In this document: positions 12,201 to 24,884 of the stretch, in pieces
Layout of the letters: every line of letters begins with the position of its first letter
Numbering within the stretch: position 1 is the first letter of the stretch
Source of the DNA: Holacanthus passer
Taxonomy: Eukaryota; Chordata; Actinopteri; Pomacanthidae
Assembly (NCBI GenBank): GCA_025331565.1
Contig: JAFREQ010000003.1
Span: 11,649,001-11,713,000 of the forward strand
DNA length: 64,000 nt
Reading direction: 5' to 3'
Notes under the pieces: generated by a model
What the model was told of the DNA's origin: nothing
The model's input: only the letters and a program-made list of their open reading frames with translations
The model's database searches: none
Position numbers and translations under genes: made by a program

Positions 12201-15200
12201 AATATATCAATTCCTCATTTGAGATGTTCACTGCGTAGTGATCAACCCTCCCTTCAGGCAAAGTCCAGTTGATGTTCAGGTAATCAGTTCCCCGTGATGT
12301 AATTGCAATGTTTGTAGGCTTTTCAGGCTCTAAACAATAAAGAAAGGTGGTTAAAAACACAATATCCACTCACGATGTGTCACATTTTGAAATGGTCTAA
12401 TAGGAATACTTCTGATGTTGGCATTGTATTAACTCATGCAAGCCAAGCCATGCTAAGCCATCTAGCACTGCAACTAACAATTATTTTAATTGTTGATTAA
12501 ACAATTCTTTTCATGATTAATCAATTTGTCAAAATCTCAGAAAATAGTGAAAAAAATGATCATTACAATATCACTAAAAACCTGAGGTGAAGTCTTTGAA
12601 TGTCTTGTTTTGTCTGACCAACAGTTCAAAATCGGATATTTAGTTTTACAGTAACATAAAATTTTAAAAAAGCAGCGAGTAATCCAGTTTTTGTTGCAGT
12701 TTAAGAGTCGGCCTTTTACAAATGGGGCCTCGTCCATTTATTTCACTCATCAAACTCAGATCAAACTGTCAAACTAGACAGCGCTGATCAAATAGGAATC
12801 AAGATTCTATTACAGCACTGCCTATTTCTCACCTCAAATGTTTTCAGAAACATATTTTAGTGTATTGTTTAGCTGTAATACGAGTATGTTTGTGACCAGG
12901 CCACCATTTTTTTTTTTAGCCAAAACCAAGCACTGCCCAACTTGATCTGGTGCATCCAAAAACTGGTGGAACAGCAGCGAGCCCAGATGCAGTATTTTGG
13001 CTCTCTAAACTGTTTCTATGCGGGGTTCTAATTTTAGTTTCCATTTGCCTTTGTGTTTGCTGAATGTTGTAAATTTTGCTGCTGCAAACATGCACTTTCC
13101 TAAATTATCATGAAAAAGGGATTTTCTCAAAAGTATGGACCTACTTGTAAAGGTAGTTCTTAAGGTTCCTTCTCCTTCGTTTGAGGAAGTTGCAACGGCA
13201 GCTACGGTAATGTTGTACTGAAATCCAGGGGTTAAATTTCTGATAGTAAAGGAGGTTTCAGTAGTGGTGTCATTAAAGGCATGTCCTCCTGTACTCCACT
13301 GAACTGTGTACCAGGTAGCATTGCCCTCTGGTTTAGTCCTTACTTGTGGCTGAGGTGAACATTTCAGGTTCTCCTTCAGTCTGACTGTCTCCAGCAATGG
13401 CAATGACTGTGATTGTGTAGGTAGAACCCGGGATCAGGTCTGACAGCACAGCAAAAGTCTCATATGTCAATTTGACGGTGGAAGCTCCACCACTGTGCCA
13501 CTCCACCCTGTACTCGAACACCTCACCAGGAGGTGGGGTCCAATTCAGAGAGATGGAGGATGTGTTTGTGGACACAGTGGGTTCCTCAATTTTACCAGGT
13601 CCTAGAGAGGAGAGGAGGGGAGAGGAATAAAAAGTCAAAAATCTACATGTAAGAAAACTCTGTAAAGTAAAATCTGGAGCACACTGTGCAATTTTGCCTG
13701 TTGATTTAAACAATTACTACACATCAGTAAAACTTATTTTATTAAAGGTAAGGGTTCTTTGTTGTCGAACCCTCATCCATCATTTGCTCTTGGGAGACAA
13801 TTGCTTACCCGTCAGTATATAGCAGAGGGACATTATCAGAGAAACAATCAGCCACAAACTAGTCATCAACAAAAATGGAATTTCTCATCTTACTTGTATA
13901 GTGAAAAATCTCAGCCACGTCACTTTCTGTTTTGTTATCTCCAGCCACTGCTATGACAGTGAAATTGTACTGCACTCCAGCAGTCAGCTCAGTGACATTT
14001 ATGTTTGTTTCAGTCACATTGACATCCCCGTTACTTGTTCCATTAGTCCACTGTATTCTATAGAAAGAGCTCTTTCCTTCTGGTTCAGTCCAGCTCACAA
14101 ACACAGAGGATGTGGTGATTTCAGTGACATTGAGATTCCTGACAGCTTCAGGCTCTGTGAGTGAGAGAGATGATATGGCAAAGATTTTTTTTTTTAAATC
14201 AAACCATACTAGGTCTCTTTTATAAATCGATTATTCAGCTGCATATTTCCGAAGCTGTGCATTGAGCTAAATGCTAACGCCATCATGCAGAATCTTCTCA
14301 CAATCACAATGCTAACATGCTGATGTTAAGCAGGTGACCATGTTCACCATCTTAGTTTAGCATGTTCACATGCTAATGTTTACTAAATTGCACAAAACAC
14401 AGACTATAGCTAAGGTTGATGGGAATGACATTCATTTTGCAGGTATTTAGTCAGAAACGAAATGATTGGGGTCATGGATATTTGTTTCAAATTTCATGGC
14501 AACACATCCAAATGTTTTGAGACGTGTCACTCAAAACCACATGCCAACCTCATGGTGGCGCTACAGGAAAACTCAGGTCATCACCACAATTAGTAGGTTT
14601 CATCCTCTGAAGACCATGAATGTCTGTACACAATTTTATAACAACCAATTTAGTAGTTGTGGGGAAATTTCAGTCTAGACCAAACTGGTGGACAGACTGA
14701 CAGATTGACATTGGTGTCCCTAGAGCCACGCTGCTAGCTTGGCCACAAATGGCACATCCAACCCCGTCTGTCAAAGCAAAACAAATGCTCCTGAAATCTG
14801 CACAACACAAACGACACGTGCCATCAATAATGTCCAAAGTCCACAGATACAACCCACATCCAACATGTGCACTTCAGCTCTCAGGTAAAAACTGACATCA
14901 CTGTGGAGAGTCTCCTCCACCAGGTGTCCTCAGCAGACTTCCTCACAGGATCAACCACGTTCACATGCTTACTTACTTGTGTAGAGAGTAACAGTGGTAC
15001 TCTGTCCTTCAGTCAGGCCATCATCTGCCACTGCAGTAATACTTATTTCATACTGGACACCAGCAGTCAGGTTAGTAATATTTATATGTGTCTGAGTCAC
15101 ATTGACAGTGCCACTGAAATTTCCATCGCTCCACTCAACTCTATAGAAAGAGCTATTTCCTGCTGGTTCAGTCCACTTCACAAACACAGAGGTTGTGAAT

Positions 15201-18200
15201 TCAGTGACACTGAGTTTCCTGACAGTTTCAGGTTCTGTGAGTGCAGGAGAAATGTAAGATGAGGGAGAAAACATTTTTAGAGTTAACAAAAAACAAATAA
15301 ACAAAAAATATAGACCATGGCAAGTGTAAAATCTACAGTGGTGTTTCATGACAGGAGAGCACAGCTGCCCATCCAAAAATCTATAAATGACAAGAGAGGA
15401 CCCAAACCATAATGTAGACTATAATTCTTGATCTATAGTATATAGAACAACATCAGAGTAAGGATGAAGCACAAACTAGACTATTACCACTGTCATCAAC
15501 AAAAATGGAATTTCTCATCTTACTTGTATAGTGAAAAATCTCAGCCACGTCACTTTCTGTTTTGTTATCTCCAGCCACTGCTATGACAGTGAAATTGTAC
15601 TGCACTCCAGCAGTCAGCTCAGTGACATTTATGTTTGTTTCAGTCACATTGACATCCCCGTTACTTGTTCCATTAGTCCACTGTATTCTATAGAAAGAGC
15701 TCTTTCCTTCTGGTTCAGTCCAGCTCACAAACACAGAGGATGTGGTGATTTCAGTGACATTGAGATTCCTGACAGCTTCAGGCTCTGTGAGCGACAGAGA
15801 GGTAGACGCGAAAAACAAAGTACAGGAATACCTTTTAGAAGAATAAGTCTTCACACTTTGAACTCTCCTGTCACATGGAGTTTGACATTAAGAACATAAT
15901 CAATCATCTCACAATCTTATAGTATCGTAATAGTTATAGTTAAAATTTGTTCAAATGAAACATGTACTTACTTGTGTACTGTGAAATATTGTCTGTCTGT
16001 CCTTCAGTCAGGCCATCATCTGCCACTGCAGCGACACTTATGTAATACTGGACACCAGCAGTCAGGTTCGTGATGTTTTTAGATGTTTCATTCGTATTTG
16101 CAGTGTCATTAAAATTTCCACCAGTCCACTGCACTCTATAGGAGGAGCTCTTTCCCTCTGGTTCGGTCCATTTCAGAAGCAAAGAGGATGTTGTGGTTTC
16201 AGTGACATTGAGATTTCTGACCAATTGGGGCTCTGTGAGTGAGACAGAGATTGTGGAGGAAAGAAGAGAAGAATACAATATTTTCATCTGCAGCAATGCC
16301 GTAGGTATTATGCTGTATAGAGTCCTGGTTGTAGACATGCCTAAGGTCTGGTATATAAGTGATTCAACAGACAGACTTACTCATTGTGACCTCTTTGCAG
16401 CAGTTCAAACAGCTGAAGAAGATTTGATAGACTGTTCCAGGTATCAAATCAGTTATCAAACCATTTCCAGTGGAATTGTTCTCAATGGATAAGGTGCAGT
16501 TTGGTCTCATTTCAAAAGTGACTGTTGTGGTCGTTGTTGTTAATGTTTCCGTTTCATTGCTGTCACATGGATCTAAGAGATAGAAGAAGCATAAAAAAGA
16601 CCAACAATAAGAAATTGAGCACATTTCTCAAAAAAATTTTTTAAAATCATTTAACAGAGTTATGATATCTTGGCAAGCATGATATAATTAATAAGACTAT
16701 ATGAAACGCAAAGTATAGCAAAACACGACACCGTGTGAGAACCTATATTATTTGAACTACAGTATATAGATTAACAGAAATGTAGCACACAAAAAACAAA
16801 ATACAGAAACAGCACATTTGTACTTACTGATGCATTCTGCTTGAGAGATCTGTAGAAACAAGGACAGAGAAAAGCAAAGTAAATGATCTTGCACCAGCAA
16901 AAAGTCAGCACTGAGCTTAAAACAGCTTCAAAGCATCAACTAGAAACCCAACCACATGCTCGGTGTCACAGGGCATCAGCAAATTTAGCAACAATTGATA
17001 GTACAAGCCTGTTGAATTAAATTGAATAAATGGATCTACTATTAAATAGTAAAAACAAAACCCTGGTAAAACCTTTGTATTATCAGGGTATAATCATTCT
17101 GTGGTCTCAGGGAAATGTTATGTGAGGAACTGCTATTGAAAACACATTCGTGCTCCAGAACAACTACAAGCAAATGCTGATTATTAATATCACACACTCA
17201 TGCATGCGGGCAGACAAATGTCATGTCCACACAACTCCAGCTTTGTATTTCTACTGAGGCTATCACCTGGAGTCTGGTATCAGGCCTCTGATACCACATT
17301 ACTTATTAGGCAAAACTTAAACAGCCCAGTGTTACTCACTGACATGCTGCTATTCGCTTTGTTTACCACACAGCTAAACATTAAACACATGGCATCACTG
17401 CTCAAACCTGCATCATTCTTTCTCCCATGCAAAGATCACAGATAGGGTCAATCATTAACTCAATGACAGAATAGACTTTACAGCAGTCCAACAAGATCAA
17501 ATCAGGTGCTATTTTAAAATTGGATGCATGGGTATGAAAAAGAGAAGACGGATCAATATTGACTTTAGTCCTGTTTTGTTTAACGTGTCAGTCAAAATTT
17601 TTATCAACGAGGGTAGACTTAATATTAGAAACATAACTTTGTATTAAAGCAGCAACACCACAAACTGCTAAACTGTTAAATGCAAGGTAGCAACTATATT
17701 CATTGCTGATTAATGATTAGACAATTTTAAGGTAACTGTAATGTAGTGGTAATCAATTCATTTTGTATCTAAAATGTCAGTAAATTGTGAAAAATGTCAC
17801 ATTGTAATCCAACATGACCTCTTTAACTGTCTTGTTTTGTCTGAAAAAGACTCTAGAAAAAACATATTCAGCTTACAATGTGTTAACACAGCAGCAAATC
17901 ACTTCACTGAAGAAGCAGAAATATTTTTTTAATGAATGAATGAATTAGTTTTATGAAAAATTTCTCTTTCATTATTATGTAGTGATGTGCTCTACCTAAT
18001 AAACTAAAGTAAGCAGCTGAGTGTGTGTTTGTAATTCTATTAGTTCTTATATTCACAAGCTGTTCTATTAAATTATATTATATTTTATTGTAAACTTCGT
18101 ACAACATGCTTTGGCAATATTGTCCTTAATTATTGTCATGTCAACAAAGCAATTTGAATTAGACATTCACATAGAAGAGAATACAACAAAATAGGCTTAA

Positions 18201-21200
18201 CAACTCAAGAATTGTCAGACCAGGAAACCAAGAAAGAAAAGGTCTATTCCGCATTAAACATTGCTCCTTTCACACACCCATCCCTGGAGACCGGGGTCCT
18301 CTCTTTTAACTTTTCTTTTTTTATTTACAATAGTGACCCTTCCCTTCCTTCCAGTCCTTTGGGACACTATTCTTCTTTCTGAAGTACAATGGTGCCACAC
18401 AGTGATGCACGTAGGGGTACAAGGTTCAGTACTATTTGATACAATACACAGTGCACAATCTGCCGTGTGTTTGGACACATAATCATCAGTACAAGTATGA
18501 CATGCATTTAAATGAAATGATATGTACAGTGTGTGTTTTATCTTTTGCTAAAGATTATTTGATTAAGTTTTGCAAAGTCTTCTTGAATTTTCAAACATTA
18601 ACCAAGCTAACCAACCATTCAGCTGAATGATCAGGTAGTATGAAAATAATCCTGTCACTTTGGGTAAATTTTCTACATTAATGGGAAGACCGGCCAGTAT
18701 GAGGAAGTAAACATCTGCATGACGATACTTCTGCTGTTTGTGCAGGGTGTCAGGGAGGGTGTAAATGGGTGTGATAATGTCACTTTCTGTAAATTAGTGA
18801 CACACTTTACTTTCTCACCATAGTAGATGGTTTTTTATGCAATGAAAGAACATCTTTGACGGCAGTAAAGATCTTCGCTGTCTAGGATTGGGTTTAAACA
18901 CATGGATCTAGAGAAGAACTAATCACTTTAGTTAAACTCCTAATCCAACAAATCATTCAAAATCTTTTTTTCCTCTCTTTTTCCTTAATAATTATTAGTT
19001 GTCAAAATGTATTTATAGCTACATAAAGATATTATTATGAAAATGTTGAAAGCTGAACATGCAATACACTGAATAGATTTGATAACGGACTGGATTCAAT
19101 GACTGAATTCAATGCTGGATTAAGAATCGATAGGATGATAATAACAAACTTTATTCATAGCACTTCTCTTAACGAAGTTTTACAGAGAGGAGAAAAAAAC
19201 AAATGCTATCAAATCCCACCTCAGCCGTTGTCAAACTTATTTTTGCACAATTTCTTAGAATCAAATCTTACATTAAACAACAAATACACTACACATATCA
19301 TCTTAACACCAATGGGAGAGAAGATATTGAGTGAACAGAGACAAACATTTGATGAAATGATACTAATGTTGAGTGATGACTGATCAACAGTGCAGGTTGT
19401 GCTAATATGTTCTTATGATTCTGTGGTCAACTGTAATCAGTCACTCAAATCCAACTTTACATGAAGAGTAAGTAAAAACTCTTATTTGTATTATTGTCAA
19501 CAAATTCACTGAGAAGACCAAGAGCAACATTGACATTCCACAGGTGTAACTCAAAGGGTGAGTATGTGACCATAGCGAGCAAAATATTTTTACAGCAGGT
19601 TGGCAATGTAATATCTCAGATGTTATTTATGTGTCATTACTATCATGGTGTCGCTCAGTACCTCGTGGGCGAGGACGTTAAAGAGTGAGAGCAGCCAGCA
19701 CAAGTAGACGAAGAGTGTTGTGCGCTTCAGTCCGAGCCGCCGGATGTCTTTTCAGCCCACGCACAGAACGGACAGCTTGCGGACCGCGAGGAGATACTCG
19801 CTTTCAACAAAAGTATATTCAAGCCAGCCACTGAAGTAGCAGCAAATATAAATAAATGTCCCAGACAGAGATAAGCTAATTGCCAGTAATTCTCAAGTTT
19901 CTATTGACTAAATTGAATATAAGGAGTGTTTTTATACGACTCCTGGGCCAGATGGCTTCCATATGGCCCGCACGGCATCATCAGCACTTAGAAATACTGA
20001 AATTAAAATCTAACAAAATAATGGTGATGCTACTGTATCTTTTATAATAAACTGTTCGCCCAATGCCATACACCCATTTTGTTTGCATCGCTCTTCTGCT
20101 GCTCCTATCATTGCAACCCCTATCTGGTATGCATGGCAGATAGACAGTTAACCGGGTCTAGCTAACTAGAAAGTGAAAATGTTTCTCTGTGTTGGTTGGA
20201 TGCACAGGCTGACCACATTTTCACAACTGGGCCCTTAAGTCTACCTCACGTTCATCACACATCATAAGTGTTTTCATCAACGTGGCCTCATTAATTACCT
20301 AGTTAACTTAGATGACTTATTTTACATAGTTAAAATGTGTTATTGCTGTCAAAGACTGGAGCTTCCTGAATCTATCTGACTTTAAAACATCATGAGTTAA
20401 TGTTTCAGTTATATTTGGATCAGATACAACCCACAATAACAGACACTCTGACCTTTGAACCTCAGCTTTTAAGCCAACATGGATGAAAATTCCTTAATTT
20501 AAATTCCTAATTCCTTAAGAAAAATGGAATTTGAACATCTCAAATTTCGACCACCTGGCCAATTCAATCTGCTGATGAAGACCATGTGATCTGATGGAAG
20601 AAGGTACCATTAGGACCTTGTGGTGAGAGTTTTCTGAACTGCTGCTTCTGAGGTCAAGCATAAACTCCAACAACAGATATGTTTAGTATTTGGTAGGTGT
20701 ATATATTTAGTAAGCTGTATTTAAAAACTAGTTGGTGTGGTGAATGACATTATAATTTAGTGGTATATAAACTTGGTAAACACATTACAACTAGAGCAAG
20801 TTAGAACTTAGGAACAACTGTTGATGGCTCCAGATATAAAACTGTGTGTGAGCAGAGTCTGCCTCATCCTCTTCAAGCTCCACAAGAATATGGTAAAGGT
20901 CACATACCAGAATGTGAAAGCTGGATCTTGATACTATGACGGTCTTATGTTTTCGTACAAACACTCATGTTAAACTGGCCTGCGGGGCTGTGACTTCTCT
21001 GAGCGAATCTCAAATGTTTTATTTCCCTTGGCGCTCTTCCTAAGTATCACTTATTTTCTCCTGGCTAAATAAACAAAACAATGTCTCAAGCCATTATGTC
21101 TTGGCACCGACTCAGAGAGCAGAAATAACCCAAGCACCGAGTCCCATTGGGGAAATACGGCCCGAGAAATACCCAAGTTCAAATAATGGATGTCATTTTC

Positions 21201-24200
21201 TTTTTCAAGCTTCCACTGGGACTCGGCTCCATCCATCTGTACATCTGTGGCACCGGGCTTTTCGGGACCTTACGGGCGTTTGTGTAAAATTACAGCAGCT
21301 TATTCTTCTGTGGGAGAAAAAAAGAAGAAGAAGAAGAAGAAGAAGAAGAAGAGGGACTCGGCGAATGACCCTTTTGCCCTGTGTGCTGGATCTGTGCCCT
21401 TTGACTGGGCCTGTCTGCAGGAGGAGGAAATGGATGTACTGACCACTATATAAACATTACATCAACCCTAAAGGCAGCCTGCCTGCCACTCTCTGATTCC
21501 CTTTCATTCCTAACAGTCTGCCTTTGCTGCTCACCTCCTGATAACGCCCCAGTTCCTTCCTCCATAATAACACTCGGCCACAAAAACAATCAAGAAATCA
21601 CCTTAAAAGCTGTTTGCTCAAGGATCGGCCTATTTGACCTTAACCTCCTCATAATCTGATAACTTGGAACAAAAACACGAAGAAAACAGAAATGCACAAT
21701 GCTTCGTTTCTGCTCCTTGAATTACGCAAAGCTGCATAAAGTCGAGGAGCTGCTGATGGTGCCTTCGTTGACTTGCTGAGTGGAGAAAGCAGATTCCTCT
21801 GGAACTGTCATTTCTGCAAAATCATGTTATCTGACTCAAACCAAAACATCTGTGTGTGTGTGTGTGCATGTGTGCACTTTTACATCTATCTTTGTGAGAA
21901 CCAATTTGAGTTTTACATCATGCCTTTTGGAAAGAGAGGGCAAAAGTAAAAATCTCTCTCTCTCTCTCTCGCGCTGTGTGTGCATAATGTTGTTAATAGT
22001 AGTTACTCTAGAGTTTTAGTACTCTTCTCCTTTCCTTTATTGATTTTGTCTTTCCTTCCTCTACCTTGTCTGGTCTTTTGTAGTAGCTTTGTTTTGTGCA
22101 TGTCTAACAAATATTCACTTCATTCTTTTTGTTTCTTATTCCTTTCTCCTCTCGCAGCATTTGTGTGTTGATATCTCTTGTCCTTAATTTTGGTTGTTAC
22201 ACATAACAACATGAGACAAGTTTTTTTTCATCATAGCTGCAACAAGTAGCCTGACTGAGTGACGCACATGGTGTTTTCTTTACCCATGAGTGTCAAGTAG
22301 TATGTACAACTGTTAAAAAGCTTATACGCATCTGTGTGTGTGTGTATCTTTGTGTGTATGCGTGTTCACAAGGATATCGCAAGTCAACTCCTCTCCACTA
22401 ACTTTCCACTTGAAAATGCAGAAGTTCACCTCCTGATATAAACACGTATGATGTGTAATGAGATCTGCGAAAGTAGCAATTCTCGCTTTCTTCTCTTCTG
22501 TCTCCTCTAGTGAATTTCCAGCTCACTCTCTATTTAAGGTTCATTGCCTCATACTGAGCAATGAACTTTTCATCGAAGCAACCTACTTATTGTTTCTGTT
22601 CTAACATGACTTCCTGGCACTTCCTGAGCCCACCCAGAGACCCTGATAACAGATTCGAACAACATAAAGGACTATGAGGTTAAGCATTGTGCTGTACTTC
22701 AAACCTCCAACTCATTAAGGTCAAACAAAGGAAGTCAAGAGCCACACGACATTGGCTAATAAATTAATATTGTCGTAAACTTCAGACCACTTACAGAGCA
22801 TTTCTGCTGCCTAAACATCACTGGACAGACTGTACCATTCCTTCATCTAAGACATATGTAATTCTTTCACACAAATCTCAACACAAAGGATTTAATTGAA
22901 TGCAACTAAAAAGACTAAACACTGATTCTGCCATGCAACACTGAAATCTTTGCCTCCGATTACACAACTTTACAATGTCAGGGGAACCCATGAGCTTTGA
23001 CCTGTCTTAAGCTACAAGGCTACGAGCAGTTGACACCACAGAGCACGACAAGAGAAGCTGCGCTGCTGTTCACCTCTTCAAGTTCACCAAGATTACAAAA
23101 GCATTTTCTCATTCACACTTCTGGTGATCAGTACTTCCATGTTTGTGAATAAACCCCCAGGCCATCATTTTACAACAATGCACTGGCCAAACCGGAGCTT
23201 TTTGAAAATGCAGATGTAAATATACACTAATGAATTAATCAATGATAGCTGGAGTGAAAAGATAAAATGTATGTACATTATAGTCCACTTTATGGGAAAA
23301 TCTGGAGTCTTAAGATTTTACTTGATATCTTCAGTGACAGTTGCAACTCTGATTTTGATGAAATAAAAGTTTTATGGGAAATGTTCATACTTGTAGAGGT
23401 TATTACTGTAATTTAAATCACAAGTCACTTACTATTATGAAAATATGATTTTCTTTGTTTGTGTGCTGAATTTTCTGGTATCAAATGCCAGACTATAGGA
23501 ACATGAATCATAAAAATATGCCTAAATCTAAATATATCTACTGCCACCAAACACTCCCCATGCATGACGGCCTCAGCTATGAGTGTGTTTGTCTCCAGGT
23601 ACAGTATCAGCCTCCCACACCACAGTCCTGGCGCTGCTATCATGGGCCACATCAGAGACTATGGAAATGAGTGACGTAGTTTTTTCTGTCCCCAGCTCTG
23701 TGCTGCGCTGAGCAGAGTGTTGTGCTGCTGGTTGCAGATACCCATCTGAATACGATGTACTTGCACATTAGTGCTTCCTCCTAAAGGTGCTGGTCATGCA
23801 ACAGGAGGAAAATATGCATGAGTGCATACATACTCACACCCAAGGCTGGGCCACTATACTGATCATAGAAGTGTGATCAGTGTGATGTTTGAAATGTGTT
23901 AAAGTGGAGCGTGGGGTGTGATGCTTTATTATTAGCCACTGGCTTCTTTGTGCTGTATTCAAAGATGTAATTACTGCCTTTAAATTAGTAAGGAATCTAT
24001 GATTACACATGTCCTTTCCCTTTTTAGATCTAAACTCTGAAGAACAATGTATGCTGGGATAATATCCTGCCCCATGACAGTATGCATCCTGAAGGGAACA
24101 TGAATATCTGTATCGCATTTCATGACAATCCATCTAATAGATGTTGAGGAATTTCACTAAAAAACAAAAATGTGAACCTGTTGGTGGCACGAGATCTCAG

Positions 24201-24843
24201 AAGGATTCATCCGTTGTGGACCATGAATGTCTGTATATCATTTTCCCACGGTTGTCGAGATATTTCAGCCTAGACCAAAGTTGGTGGACTGACTGTCAAC
24301 TGACAGCCTTTGCCATAGAGGTGGAAACCATGAATCACTTTTGCTGATTTAACTAGTTTAAACACTTTCAATATGTACAATATATGTACCTATCACCTTA
24401 CATACAACAGTAAGTAAACGCATCACTGTTCATACCACCGTGACATTCAGCTCTAATTCTGACGGTCCTCAGTTCAGTAGTAGGTTTAATCCTTTGCTAG
24501 TTGAAGCTGTTATGTTCAGTTTGGTTCAAAACCAGTATATACAAACACTGTACATAAGGTTAAGTCAAGTAATGTCAGTTTTATTTATATAGCCCAATAT
24601 CAAAAATCACAAATTCGCCTCAAGGGGCTTTACAAATTGTACAACATATGACACCCTCTATCCTTAGTCCCTTGATTCAGATGAGGAAAAACTCTCCTTA
24701 AACACACAGATGGGAGACAGGACAGAGGGAGAGAGAGAGACAAACATAACATGCTGAGACAGAGAGCGAGTGACCAGATGAGAGGCTGAATCTCCTGGAG
24801 GAAAGAGATGCAGATCCAAAACATGTGGAAGGCACCAACAGCC

Positions 24844-24884
<41 letters not shown>

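Larger units (their letters stand above)
211..16380 (-). other. ptprj introns 3 to 32, summary of non-coding content
   Basis: Introns between the listed exons are mostly 80-900 bp. Recognised content: a 405-bp hAT-type element (3836-4240), a 497-bp Tc1-like element (5163-5659), a hAT-like repeat fragment (12466-12690), a teleost interspersed repeat (14258-14745) and a short SINE/LINE-like tail ending GAATTGAACTGAAT (about 2336-2374). In the longer introns at 2375-2920, 7090-7694 and 9809-10633 I see only AT-rich sequence with no exon-like or repeat signal I can name. Confidence 0.6.

Noticed and set aside
13344..13403. Continuous reading of exon 8 into the broken FN3 exon as one fused exon
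   Set aside because: The two parts are in different frames, and exon 8 read-through meets TAA within three codons after its donor.
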